Below are positions 34,812 through 43,802 of a DNA stretch of 64,000 bases, one piece after another (the first letter of the stretch is position 1; every line of letters begins with the position of its first letter). The DNA comes from an uncultured Rhizobiaceae group bacterium (GTDB lineage Bacteria > Pseudomonadota > Alphaproteobacteria > Rhizobiales > Rhizobiaceae): assembly GCA_947501445.1 (NCBI GenBank), contig CANMVS010000013.1:62001-126000 (forward strand), written 5' to 3'. The position numbers and the translations under genes were made by a program. The notes under the pieces are model-generated. The model did no database searches. It was not told the DNA's origin and saw nothing but the letters and a program-made list of their open reading frames with translations.

Positions 34812-37154
34812 TCAAGCCTTCAAGGCTGCCCAAACGGTTTGTGGTGATGCCGGCATTGGCACATTATTATTGCCAATCGCATCGGTGATGGCATTGATCA
34901 CCGCCGGCGGTGAACCGATGGCACCCGCCTCACCGCACCCTTTCAGGCCAAGCGGGTTGGATGGGCTTTCAGTTTTTGTCGTCAAAACCGAAAATGACGG
35001 CAGATCATCAGCGCGCGGCATGGTGTAATCCATATAGCTTGCCGTTAGCAGCTGCCCGGTATCCGGATCGTAAACGCAGCCTTCCAGCAACGCCTGACCA
35101 ATACCCTGCGCAACGCCACCATGAACCTGACCATCAACAATCATCGGGTTGATGATTGTGCCAAAGTCGTCGGCAGCAACAAATTGCACAATGTCGGTCT
35201 TGCCCGTATCGGGATCAACCTCCACTTCACAAATGTAACAACCGGATGGAAAGGAGAAATTCGACGGATCAAAGAAAGCACTTTCCTTCAATCCAGGCTC
35301 CATGCCTTCCGGCAGATTATGCGCTGTATAGCAGGCCAGCGCCAACTGGAACCACGGCACAGACTTGTCTGTCCCTGCCACTTTCAACTCGCCGCCTTCG
35401 ATAACAATATCACTCTCGTCAGCTTCAAGCAGATGGGCGGCAACCTTTTTGGCCTTTGCCTCAACCTTGTCCAGTGCAACCGAAATGGCTGACATGCCAA
35501 CCGCACCGGAACGTGAACCATAGGTGCCCATGCCCATTTGTACCTTGTCAGTATCACCATGAACGATATTGACCGTATCGATGCCAACACCCAGGCGTTC
35601 GGCAACCAGCTGTGCAAAGGTGGTTTCATGCCCCTGTCCATGGCTGTGCGAACCGGTCAACACTTCAATCGTGCCAACAGCATTCACCCGAACTTCGGCT
35701 GATTCCCAAAGGCCAACCCCGGCACCCAGTGCGCCGACAGCCTGTGAGGGTGCAATTCCGCATGCCTCAATATAACAGCTCATACCGATGCCACGCAGTT
35801 TACCGCGTCCAGCCGCTTCGGCCTTGCGGGCCGGGAAACCATCGTAATCCGACGCTTTCATGGCTGCATCCAGTGGTGCATCAAAATTTCCGCCATCATA
35901 GGTCATGATAACCGGCGTTTCATGCGGGAACTCCCGGATGAAGTTTTTACGGCGCAGATCGGCAGGTGAAACACCCAGTTCCCTGGCTGCCGTTTCCATC
36001 GCCCGCTCGATCAGGAAGCTGGCTTCCGGACGACCTGCACCACGATAGGCATCGACCGGTGTCGTATTGGTGTAGACCGTACGCACATTGGCATGAATGT
36101 TGGCGATATTGTATTGCCCGGACAATAGTGTCGCATACAGATAGGTCGGCACGGATGACGAGAACAGGGACATATAGGCCCCAAGATTGGCAATCGTGTC
36201 GACTTTCAACCCTGTGATGCGATGGTCAGCATCAAAGGCGATCTTGATGTTGGATACGTGGTCGCGACCGTGGGCATCCGTCAGGAACGCTTCGGTTCTG
36301 TCGCAGTTCCATTTGACCGGAACGCCGGTGCATTTTGAAGCCCAAAGGCAAACAATTTCTTCCGGATAGATGTAGATCTTTGATCCAAAGCCACCGCCCA
36401 CATCCGGGGCAATAACCCGCAGCTTGTTTTCCGGCGCGACATTGTAAAAAGCACTCATGACCAATCGGGCCACATGCGGGTTCTGCGATGTGGTCCAGCA
36501 GGTGTAATGATCCTCTGCCGCATTATAAAGACCCAGCGCAGCACGCGGCTCAATGGCATTGGGCACAAGCCTGTTGTTAACAACATCCAGCTCCGTCACA
36601 TGGGCTGCATTGGCAATCGCAGCGTCCACGTCTGCACTACTGCCTATTTCCCAGTCAAAAATCTGGTTGTTGGCAGCTTCCGGGTGAATTTGCGGTGCGC
36701 CGTCTTTCAAGGCTGCGACAGCCTCTGTGACAGCAGCAAGCTCTTCATAATCAACCGCAACCGCCTCGGCAGCCTCACGTGCCTGCGCCTTTGTATCAGC
36801 AACCACAATGGCCACAGCATCGCCAACGTAGCGAACAGTGTCCTCAGCCAAAGGACGCCAGACGCCCATATTCATCGGTGAACCATCTTTGGAATGGATC
36901 ATCCAGCCACAAATAATATTGCCAATGGCATCTGCGGTGAGCTGCTTGCCATCCAGAATGTCAATGACACCCGGCATGGCCAAAGCTTCACTTTTGTCGA
37001 TGCCTCTGATTTTCGCATGTGCATGCGGGCTTCGCACAAAGGCCGCGTGTTTCATACCGGGCACGATCATGTCGTCGGTATAACGACCCTTGCCGGTAAT
37101 GAAACGTTTGTCTTCCTTGCGGGCCACACTGGCACCAATACCTTCAACTCCCAT
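34812..37154 (-). CDS. Molybdopterin-binding large subunit, form II CoxL-type hydroxylase
   Basis: A 780-residue molybdenum hydroxylase large subunit. It has the N-terminal RKEDKRFITGKGRYTDD, the molybdopterin motif GGGFGSKIYIYPEE and C-terminal GCGEAGAIGSPPAVINA with the active-site glutamate. The active-site loop reads VDAYRGAGRPEAS, the form II signature, rather than the AYxCSFR loop of genuine aerobic CO dehydrogenase. CO oxidation is therefore unlikely; an aldehyde, purine or N-heterocycle is more plausible. A GGAGGAG ribosome site precedes ATG 37154. Confidence 0.9.
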   Translation of the reverse strand: MGVEGIGASVARKEDKRFITGKGRYTDDMIVPGMKHAAFVRSPHAHAKIRGIDKSEALAMPGVIDILDGKQLTADAIGNIICGWMIHSKDGSPMNMGVWRPLAEDTVRYVGDAVAIVVADTKAQAREAAEAVAVDYEELAAVTEAVAALKDGAPQIHPEAANNQIFDWEIGSSADVDAAIANAAHVTELDVVNNRLVPNAIEPRAALGLYNAAEDHYTCWTTSQNPHVARLVMSAFYNVAPENKLRVIAPDVGGGFGSKIYIYPEEIVCLWASKCTGVPVKWNCDRTEAFLTDAHGRDHVSNIKIAFDADHRITGLKVDTIANLGAYMSLFSSSVPTYLYATLLSGQYNIANIHANVRTVYTNTTPVDAYRGAGRPEASFLIERAMETAARELGVSPADLRRKNFIREFPHETPVIMTYDGGNFDAPLDAAMKASDYDGFPARKAEAAGRGKLRGIGMSCYIEACGIAPSQAVGALGAGVGLWESAEVRVNAVGTIEVLTGSHSHGQGHETTFAQLVAERLGVGIDTVNIVHGDTDKVQMGMGTYGSRSGAVGMSAISVALDKVEAKAKKVAAHLLEADESDIVIEGGELKVAGTDKSVPWFQLALACYTAHNLPEGMEPGLKESAFFDPSNFSFPSGCYICEVEVDPDTGKTDIVQFVAADDFGTIINPMIVDGQVHGGVAQGIGQALLEGCVYDPDTGQLLTASYMDYTMPRADDLPSFSVLTTKTESPSNPLGLKGCGEAGAIGSPPAVINAITDAIGNNNVPMPASPQTVWAALKA

Positions 37155-37302
37155 CAGAATTCTCCTCCCTTGGGTCAACGGCCTGCAATGGTCCGGCCTG
37201 CGCGCAGCTTCGCCTGATCGGCAAACCTCCCTGCGCCGCTAAGCCACAAACAATCCAAATGTTTGCCTGTAACCGGTCCATCGCGCCGTCTTGAAACGAC
37301 AC

Positions 37303-37791
37303 TTATTCGGCAGCCTGCTGTGTTCCGCTCATTTCGGCAGCGGCAGCCAGGATCGACTTGACGATGTTGTGATAGCCGGTACAGCGGCAGATATTGCCTT
37401 CCAGCTCCGCACGGACTGTTGCCTCATCCAGTGAAGCACCGTGCCGGTTAATCATGTCGGTTGCAGCCATGATCATGCCGGGCGTGCAAAATCCGCACTG
37501 CAGGCCATGATTTTCATGAAAGGCTTTCTGTACCGGGTGCAGTTCACCACCACCGGCAAGGCCTTCGATGGTTTTGATATCAGCACCATTTGCCTGTGCG
37601 GCAAGCATAGTGCAGGATTTGACGGCATTGCCATCAACATGGACAACACAAGCACCGCACTGTGATGTGTCACACCCGACATGCGTGCCCGTCAGCCCAA
37701 GATCACCGCGCAGAAATTCTACAAGAAGTGTCCGATCCTCGGCCTCCCCGCTGATCTGTCGACCATTGACTGTTAAGGATATACTAGCCAT
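37303..37791 (-). CDS. 2Fe-2S small subunit, CoxS type
   Basis: A 162-residue iron-sulfur subunit. The plant-type ferredoxin cluster ligands appear in [22 protein letters not shown] and the second cluster in [11 protein letters not shown] and [13 protein letters not shown]. It passes electrons from the molybdenum site to FAD. ATG 37791 has a GGGAGGA ribosome site, whereas the upstream open frame to 37896 has no family similarity. It is the first gene of the S-L-M operon, about 150 bp before the large subunit. Confidence 0.92.
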   Translation of the reverse strand: MASISLTVNGRQISGEAEDRTLLVEFLRGDLGLTGTHVGCDTSQCGACVVHVDGNAVKSCTMLAAQANGADIKTIEGLAGGGELHPVQKAFHENHGLQCGFCTPGMIMAATDMINRHGASLDEATVRAELEGNICRCTGYHNIVKSILAAAAEMSGTQQAAE

Positions 37792-38155
37792 CAACTTCCT
37801 CCCGAATATTCTTGATGTTATTCGCAAATTCGCCGCCAACTGAGCATTGGCGTAAGTGCGGACGTTCCGCTGAGCTCTCCGGGAACCGGAGATCAAACAG
37901 ACGCAGAAACAACTTTAGAGCGTGTACTGTAGTGACCGCCTCGCAGTTTTGAATTCGTCTAATTCAATGGAGCCAGCATGAAGGCAATGTGTCAACCCTG
38001 AACAGTAACGCCAGGGCGAAAAATTCGACCGGTTGGTCAGAACTACGACCAAAGACTAAAGCGTTACCCCGCCGGCACCACTTTGTAGTATCAAAGCAAT
38101 GTGTTCTGGGTCGGCCTGTTCCAATTTCAAGGTCCGGCATGCAGAAAATTTTCAC
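37792..38155. other. Promoter region of the coxSLM-like operon
   Basis: This 364-base stretch between the small-subunit start and the lacI-type stop contains no convincing gene. It holds the palindrome at 37949-37967. The open frame on the plus strand beginning at 37989 is mostly antisense to the regulator and is not supported. Confidence 0.5.
37949..37967. promoter_or_regulatory. 19-bp palindrome upstream of the coxSLM-like operon
   Basis: TTGAATT, a 5-base spacer (CGTCT) and AATTCAA form a perfect inverted repeat 158 bp upstream of the small-subunit start. The geometry (7-5-7) suggests a dimeric regulator. The nearby LacI protein normally binds palindromes without a spacer, so the binder is unknown. 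Confidence 0.5.
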
Positions 38156-39202
38156 TCAAACAATTGACGAGCCACAGCATGCCGTAGAATCGCGCACCAC
38201 CAGGCTGGCATCCAATGCACGGGTCTCCACCGGTGTTTTGTTATCCAGCAGGTCCACCAGTGCTTTGGCGATACGCTGTCCCATGGTTCCCGTTGGCAAT
38301 CGAATGGTTGTCAGGGATGGTGAGGCGTGTGCGGCCCAGTCCAGGTCGTCAAACCCCATGACCGAAACATCCTTCGGGATGGAGATGCCACATCTGCCTG
38401 CCTCAAAGAATACGCCAAGGGCCAGAATGTCCGATAAACACAAAATTGCTGTTTCGCCGCCATTCTGCGCAAAAATACGCGCTGCACCACGCGTGCCGCC
38501 TTCGACAGTCAGGTCAGTCTCCTGGAACAGAAGTTGGACTTTATGGCCATGGGCAAAGGATTTTACACCCTGAATACGCAGGCGGGTCCGGTCATTATTG
38601 GCCAATGGACCGTGCACAATCGCTATCTTGCTGTGTCCCAGACCATGCAGATAGTCCATCGCGATACAGGCGGTTTTGATATTGTCGTAACCAATCGCCG
38701 GCAGACCCGTTGTCGTGGCACTGACACTTGAACAAATAGCCGGTGTATTGCTGGCATTGAGAAAGTCCAAAAGCCCTTCCTCGTGCTGCGCGCCAGAAAG
38801 AATCAGTGCTTCGGCCCCCATGCTGAGCAATTCGTGAGCACGTTTGGTCTCGACAGATAAATCAAATCCGGATGTGGCGATGACAAGAGCATAGCCATGC
38901 ATCGCCAACTCCCCTTCGACCGCGTTGAGAAAGCGCGAAAATATTGATCCGGATATTGTCGGCACAACAGCGCCGATGACCCTGGTGCGATTTGTCGCCA
39001 AAGCGCGTGCCGCCGAGTTTGGTCTATACCCGGCCAGAGCCATGGCGCGCTGCACCTTCTCGCGGGTATCTTTTGATACGGTATCCGAGTTGTTCAGAAC
39101 GCGCGATATCGTTGCGACAGACAATCCGGTCGCTTTGGCCAATGCCCGTACACCGGGCTTCTTTTTGATCGGAGTGGTGTCCATTTTCTGAACAATGCGC
39201 AT
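38156..39202 (-). CDS. LacI-family transcriptional regulator
   Basis: A ~348-residue repressor with an N-terminal HTH (VRALAKATGLSVATISRVLNNSDTVSKDTREKV) and hinge helix (YRPNSAARALATNRTRVIG), followed by a periplasmic-binding-protein-like sensor domain. It is divergent from the DUF1989-GcvT / ABC transporter operon. The near-perfect palindrome at 39251-39282 lies in the shared promoter, just upstream of its start, so it probably controls both directions. ATG 39202 is preferred for a GGAAA-type ribosome site; 39184 is an alternative. The effector is probably a sugar-like or betaine-like ligand, unknown. Confidence 0.88.
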   Translation of the reverse strand: MRIVQKMDTTPIKKKPGVRALAKATGLSVATISRVLNNSDTVSKDTREKVQRAMALAGYRPNSAARALATNRTRVIGAVVPTISGSIFSRFLNAVEGELAMHGYALVIATSGFDLSVETKRAHELLSMGAEALILSGAQHEEGLLDFLNASNTPAICSSVSATTTGLPAIGYDNIKTACIAMDYLHGLGHSKIAIVHGPLANNDRTRLRIQGVKSFAHGHKVQLLFQETDLTVEGGTRGAARIFAQNGGETAILCLSDILALGVFFEAGRCGISIPKDVSVMGFDDLDWAAHASPSLTTIRLPTGTMGQRIAKALVDLLDNKTPVETRALDASLVVRDSTACCGSSIV

Positions 39203-39250
39203 TTTCGTTTCCAGCGCAACCAGGAATCTCTTGACTCGCGGTCTAAAAGG

Positions 39251-39282
39251 AATCCACAATGTAACCGGTTACATAGTGGATT
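39251..39282. promoter_or_regulatory. LacI-type operator between divergent genes
   Basis: The core ATGTAACCGGTTACAT (39259-39274) is a perfect 16-bp palindrome with a central CG, the classic LacI/GalR-family form. The symmetry extends outward (AATCCAC on the left, GTGGATT on the right), giving a 32-bp inverted repeat with one mismatch pair. It overlaps the probable ribosome-binding region of the plus-strand gene. Confidence 0.82.
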
Positions 39283-39286
39283 GATC

Positions 39287-41620
39287 ATGTTTATACACAG
39301 ACCTCGAAACAATGGAATGACGGCCCCTGGCATTCTTTATCCAGGTTTCGAACGCTCGTCTCAATTATACAGACATGAGGTTCACTTCGGAAAACCGGTC
39401 AAACTCAAGCTGCGCGCAGGCGATCTTTTGACCCTGATCAATATTGATGGTGCCGCCACGGTCTCACTCTCGGCCTTTTCACCGGACGGGGCCAATGCGC
39501 TGAAACACATTGGCCTGCAAGATCTGCAGATTTTGGCCAATGCCACCAACAATATGGCCCTTGCACATCCGGCATTTGTCAACTGGATCAAGGCACGTGG
39601 CGGCGATTTCGACTCAATCATGATTGCAAATATATTTGACCATCTATCACCCGCCGGAGAACGCTTCGTCATTCGCATTGGCTCGGATTGTGATTTTTGG
39701 GCATCCGTTGCCAGATCCTCAGACTTGGAAGCAGCGTCCAGTGGCGGCACCATAACAATCGAGCACAAACCGGTTGAGCCCATTCATGAAATTATGCCGG
39801 ACCCGATTGGGACCATTCGTGATGAATTTCGGATTGATGCGGCCAGCGCCAGGGCCTACCGCGTTGCCAAGGGCGAATTTATCCAGGTTATCGATGTTCA
39901 GGGGCAGCAATGTTCTGATTTCATGGCACTGCGCGCTGATACGCTTGACGCAAATGCAGCGCGCTATATCGATTCAACAGTATCACGGACAATGGCGCGC
40001 GGGGCCTATCCCTCCCCCGGACTTTACGACAAATTCTACGATCAGGACATCCGCCCGCTACTTGCCGTTACTCAGGATACGGTCGGGCGACATGACACAT
40101 TTGCGCTTGCCTGTACGGCACGCGGCTATGAAGAGCGGGGGTTTCCAGGACATGTCAATTGTTCGGACAATATCTCCGATCAGCTCATGCCTTACGGCAT
40201 TGAACGAAAACCCGCCTGGCCTGCCATCAACTTTTTCTTCAACTCATGGATATCGCGCGACGACAATCGCCTTGCCTCTGATGAAGCCTGGTCACGACCC
40301 GGCGACTATGTGGTCATGCAGGCGCTGACCGACCTTGTCTGTGTTTCAACGGCCTGCCCCGATGATATTGATCCGATCAACGGCTGGAACCCCACGGATG
40401 TGCATGTGCGCATTTACAAATCTGAAAATTCAATTCAGCGCGCCATCGCCCATCGCCCGCTGGCCAATAGTGAACCCAGCATGACCGAACATAGTGCCTT
40501 TCATGAACGAACCTCAAAACTGACAAGCAGCTTTGAGGTTTCCCGCGATGTGTGGCTGCCCGCCAGCTATGAAGCCACCCGTGCGATTGATGAATATTGG
40601 GCGTGCAAAGAACATGTCACAATTCAGGATATGTCATCTTTGCGTAAATATGATGTGACCGGTCCGGACGCTGAAAAACTGCTGCAGCATTGCATGAGTA
40701 AAGACATCCACCGCCTCAGTGTCAATCGGGGCGTCTACGCTCTGATTTTGAGCGAAAGCGGCACAGTCATTGATGATGGAACGCTTTTCCGCCTGGCACC
40801 TCAACTGTTTCGCTGGTGCTGCGGATCGGAGGAAAGTGCCAGACAGCTCAAAACCGTCGCAGAGGAACTGGGCTACAGGGTGTGGATAAAGGCGCTTTGG
40901 TCGGGCATGCCCAATCTCGCCATTCAGGGTCCAAGGAGCAGAGATCTTTTGAGCCGGCTTGTCTTTACACAACCGACGCATCCCGCGCTGCAAAATGTCA
41001 AATGGTTCGGTTTCACATTTGCCCGGATAAAGGACCGTGAGGGTGCGCCATTCATGCTCACGAGAAGCGGATTTACCGGTGAACTGGGCTATGAAATCTT
41101 CTGCAACCAGACCGACGCACTGGAAATCTGGGATGGCGTGATGGAGGCCGGTTCAGATTTGAACATCACGCCCATGGGAGGTGAAGCGCTCGAAACCACC
41201 CGTATCGAGGCAGGGCTTATGTCGGCCGCTCACGAATTCAGCCAGCAAACCGATGCGCTGGAAGCCGGCCTCGAATTTGCAGTCGATTTCCGCAAAGATC
41301 ACTTTATCGGGCGCGACGCCCTGATACGAAACCGCAACGCGCCTCGCAAAAAACTGGTTGGCCTGCTGCTGCACGGCGCTGAAGTACCAACGCATGGCGA
41401 TCCGATCTTTCTGGGCCACCTGCAGGTGGGAACAGTAACCAGCGCAACCATGTCGCCAGCGCTTGGCAGACCCATCGCAATGGCACGCGTGAATGTGGAG
41501 ACCGCGGCAACGGGTGCACAGGTGGAAATCGGCCGGCTGGACGGCATGATGAAACGGCTTGTGGCCGAAATAACCACCATTCCATTCATCGATCCCAAAC
41601 GAGAAAAAGCCCGGGTCTGA
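39287..41620 (+). CDS. DUF1989 / aminomethyltransferase (GcvT-like) fusion protein
   Basis: A ~777-residue two-part protein. Residues ~15-390 are DUF1989 (urea carboxylase-associated) sequence: VAKGEFIQVIDVQGQQCSDFM, then FPGHVNCSDNISDQL and GDYVVMQALTDLVCVSTACPDD with conserved Cys. Residues ~410-775 are a folate-binding aminomethyltransferase of the GcvT type: VTIQDMSSLRKYDVTGPDAEKLL, RSGFTGELGYEIF, TPMGGEALETTRIEAGL, and FIGRDALI. GcvT domains accept one-carbon units on tetrahydrofolate from N-methyl or aminomethyl groups. It heads an operon with a betaine-type ABC transporter and is controlled by the adjacent LacI operator. ATG 39287 is chosen; 39317 is possible. Confidence 0.82.
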   Translation: MFIHRPRNNGMTAPGILYPGFERSSQLYRHEVHFGKPVKLKLRAGDLLTLINIDGAATVSLSAFSPDGANALKHIGLQDLQILANATNNMALAHPAFVNWIKARGGDFDSIMIANIFDHLSPAGERFVIRIGSDCDFWASVARSSDLEAASSGGTITIEHKPVEPIHEIMPDPIGTIRDEFRIDAASARAYRVAKGEFIQVIDVQGQQCSDFMALRADTLDANAARYIDSTVSRTMARGAYPSPGLYDKFYDQDIRPLLAVTQDTVGRHDTFALACTARGYEERGFPGHVNCSDNISDQLMPYGIERKPAWPAINFFFNSWISRDDNRLASDEAWSRPGDYVVMQALTDLVCVSTACPDDIDPINGWNPTDVHVRIYKSENSIQRAIAHRPLANSEPSMTEHSAFHERTSKLTSSFEVSRDVWLPASYEATRAIDEYWACKEHVTIQDMSSLRKYDVTGPDAEKLLQHCMSKDIHRLSVNRGVYALILSESGTVIDDGTLFRLAPQLFRWCCGSEESARQLKTVAEELGYRVWIKALWSGMPNLAIQGPRSRDLLSRLVFTQPTHPALQNVKWFGFTFARIKDREGAPFMLTRSGFTGELGYEIFCNQTDALEIWDGVMEAGSDLNITPMGGEALETTRIEAGLMSAAHEFSQQTDALEAGLEFAVDFRKDHFIGRDALIRNRNAPRKKLVGLLLHGAEVPTHGDPIFLGHLQVGTVTSATMSPALGRPIAMARVNVETAATGAQVEIGRLDGMMKRLVAEITTIPFIDPKREKARV

Positions 41621-41664
41621 ACCGGGACCAGGCAACAAACACAAAATCAATGAGGAGAGCACAA

Positions 41665-42630
41665 ATGAATTTCTGGAAAATGGCAATCACAGCATCCGTA
41701 CTGGCGCTGTCAACAAGTGGTGCATTTGCCCAGGCAAAAGTCACCATTGGTGAACCCAGCTGGCCCGGTGCAAAAATCATGGCCAATCTTATCGGCCAGA
41801 TCATCACGGACCGATTGGGTGGCGAGGTCGGCTATGCCCCCGGAGCCAACGCCGTCATATTTGAAGCCATGGATGGTGGTCGCGGTGACATTGATGTGCA
41901 CCCGGATGTCTGGCTGCCGAACCAGGCGACTTTTACCGACAAATATGTTGACGGCGCAAAGACCGTCGCCCTTTCGGATGGGGCTTACGAGGGTCGTTCG
42001 GGTTTTTGTGTGCCGAACTACATGGTGGAAAAACATAACATCAAATCGGTTTTTGATCTTGGTACACCCGATGCACAAAAACTGTTTGATGGCGATGGCG
42101 ATGGTAAAGGCGAAATCTGGGTCGGTGCATCCGGCTGGGCGTCGACCAATGTGCATTCTGTGAAAGTGCGCGACTATGGGATCAACACTTTTCTTGAACC
42201 AACGACGGAAGACGAAACGGTATTTTATGCCCGGTTGAAAGACGCTATCGCGCAGGAAAAGGGCGTCGTTTTTTACTGCTACAAACCCCATTATGTTCAT
42301 GCGCTCTATCCGGTAACAATTCTGGAAGAACCGGAGTTTGAGGAGGCCAGCTATAAAATTGTTCAGCCTGATCAGGATGCGGACTGGTTCAACAAGTCAA
42401 AAATCACCACCGGTGATCGGGTGAAAACCGTACATGTTGCCCATTCGAAATCACTTGAGGAGCGTAACGAAGCAGCGGCGGCTTTTTTGAAAAACATCAA
42501 TATGGATTCAACCGAATTGTCAAAACTGACCTATGAAGTCGTGGTCAAGGGCAATGAAATTGAGCCGGTGGTCGCCGAATGGATTTCAGCAAATGGTGAT
42601 ACCGTTGATGGCTGGCTTGGCCTGAATTAA
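41665..42630 (+). CDS. proX: Glycine betaine/proline-type ABC transporter substrate-binding protein
   Basis: A 321-residue periplasmic protein. The signal peptide (ITASVLALSTSGAFA) is followed by QAKVTIGEPSWPGAKIMANLI. The OpuAC/ProX family features are WPGAK, the aromatic-rich ligand regions DVHPDVWLPNQ, GASGWASTNVHS and VFYCYKPHYVHALYPV, which supply Trp/Tyr cages for quaternary amines. ATG 41665 has a perfectly placed GAGGAG site. It precedes the ATPase and permease genes, with a large stem-loop in the gap. Confidence 0.88.
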   Translation: MNFWKMAITASVLALSTSGAFAQAKVTIGEPSWPGAKIMANLIGQIITDRLGGEVGYAPGANAVIFEAMDGGRGDIDVHPDVWLPNQATFTDKYVDGAKTVALSDGAYEGRSGFCVPNYMVEKHNIKSVFDLGTPDAQKLFDGDGDGKGEIWVGASGWASTNVHSVKVRDYGINTFLEPTTEDETVFYARLKDAIAQEKGVVFYCYKPHYVHALYPVTILEEPEFEEASYKIVQPDQDADWFNKSKITTGDRVKTVHVAHSKSLEERNEAAAAFLKNINMDSTELSKLTYEVVVKGNEIEPVVAEWISANGDTVDGWLGLN

Positions 42631-42642
42631 ACGTCATCCCTG

Positions 42643-42719
42643 GCTGTTCCGGTTTAGGTCCAACCGATACGCTTTGTCTTCAATCGGCATCGCGGATTGG
42701 CAATCTGGACCGGAACAGC
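42643..42719 (+). other. Intercistronic stem-loop after the binding-protein gene
   Basis: GCTGTTCCGGT (42643-42653) pairs perfectly with ACCGGAACAGC (42709-42719), enclosing a further small hairpin CCGAT/ATCGG (42664-42668 with 42683-42687). It fills most of the 122-bp gap between binding-protein and ATPase genes. Like the tct and dpp hairpins it could stabilise the upstream message. Confidence 0.65.
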
Positions 42720-42752
42720 TTTACCCCAAACCCTCAAAGACAGGCTCCCACC

Positions 42753-43802
42753 ATGGATGCAGAAATTGCCATTGATGCCAAAAACGTCTGGAAGGTCTTT
42801 GGTGACCGGGCCAGCGAAGCGCTCGCGGCCATCAACGCTGAGGGGCTTTCCAAAAAGGACGTGTTGGAAAATTTCGGTTGCGTGGTCGGCGTTGCAGACG
42901 CCAGTTTCGAGGTTCGAAAAGGCGAAATCTTTTGTGTCATGGGCCTGTCCGGCTCCGGCAAATCCACTCTGGTTCGTCATATCAACCGGTTGCTGGAACC
43001 AACCGCCGGTCACATATTGATCGGCGACAAGAACGTGATGGATCTGAACGCCCAGGAGTTGCGTAACCTGCGCAACCATCGGGTCGCCATGGTCTTCCAG
43101 AATTTTGGTCTGATGCCACACCGCACGGTGCGCGACAACGTGGCGATGCCGCTGGAAATCAGGGGAACCGGCAAGGCCAGACGCTGGGAAGAAGCGGACC
43201 GGGTGCTTGAACTGGTTGAACTGACCGGTTGGGAAGATAAATATGCCCATGAATTGTCCGGTGGCATGCAGCAGCGTGTCGGGCTGGCGCGCGCCATCGC
43301 CTGTGACCCGGAAATCCTGCTTATGGACGAGCCGTTTTCAGCACTCGATCCTTTGATCCGAAAGCAGCTCCAGGATCAATTCATGGAACTGTCTGCCAAA
43401 CTCAAGAAAACAACAATGTTCATTACCCATGATCTGGATGAGGCAATCCGCATCGGCAACCGGATCGCCATCATGAAAGATGGTCGTATCGTCCAAACTG
43501 GAACTCCTCAGGAGATCATACTGAATCCTGTTGACGATTATGTCGCTGATTTCGTTGCGGGTATTTCCAAACTCAATCTTGTATTTGCCGACACGGTCAT
43601 GATGCCAATTGACGCCTATCAGCAATTGCATGGAGAGATTCCACAGGATGCAGGCACGGCCAGCCCTGATATGGACCTCAATGCACTTATAGACCGATGT
43701 GTGGAAGGAAATGGCGTTCTCGCCGTTCAGGACGCGGGAAAAACAATAGGCGTAATTGATCGCGAAAGCCTGATCCGGGCTATTCGTGACAGTCGAGGAT
43801 GA
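42753..43802 (+). CDS. proV: Glycine betaine-type ABC transporter ATP-binding protein
   Basis: A 349-residue ATPase. Walker A GLSGSGKSTLVRHINRL, Q-loop VFQNFGLMPHRTV, signature LSGGMQQRVGLARAIA, Walker B LLMDEPFSALDPLIR and H-loop FITHDLDEA are all intact. The N-terminal extension (AIDAKNVWKVFGDRASEAL) and C-terminal regulatory stretch (~270-349) fit ProV/OpuAA proteins that contain CBS-like domains, although the C-terminus here is short. The stop overlaps the permease start by 4 bases. Confidence 0.9.
   Translation: MDAEIAIDAKNVWKVFGDRASEALAAINAEGLSKKDVLENFGCVVGVADASFEVRKGEIFCVMGLSGSGKSTLVRHINRLLEPTAGHILIGDKNVMDLNAQELRNLRNHRVAMVFQNFGLMPHRTVRDNVAMPLEIRGTGKARRWEEADRVLELVELTGWEDKYAHELSGGMQQRVGLARAIACDPEILLMDEPFSALDPLIRKQLQDQFMELSAKLKKTTMFITHDLDEAIRIGNRIAIMKDGRIVQTGTPQEIILNPVDDYVADFVAGISKLNLVFADTVMMPIDAYQQLHGEIPQDAGTASPDMDLNALIDRCVEGNGVLAVQDAGKTIGVIDRESLIRAIRDSRG

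Noticed and set aside
34812-37791. Annotation as aerobic carbon monoxide dehydrogenase
   Set aside because: The active-site loop is AYRGAGR (form II), and cox maturation genes are absent nearby.
37989-38573. 194-residue plus-strand frame overlapping the lacI-type gene
   Set aside because: It is mostly antisense to the regulator and has no recognisable motif or ribosome site.
41710-42300. 196-residue minus-strand frame inside the betaine-binding protein gene
   Set aside because: Antisense shadow of a clear periplasmic binding protein.
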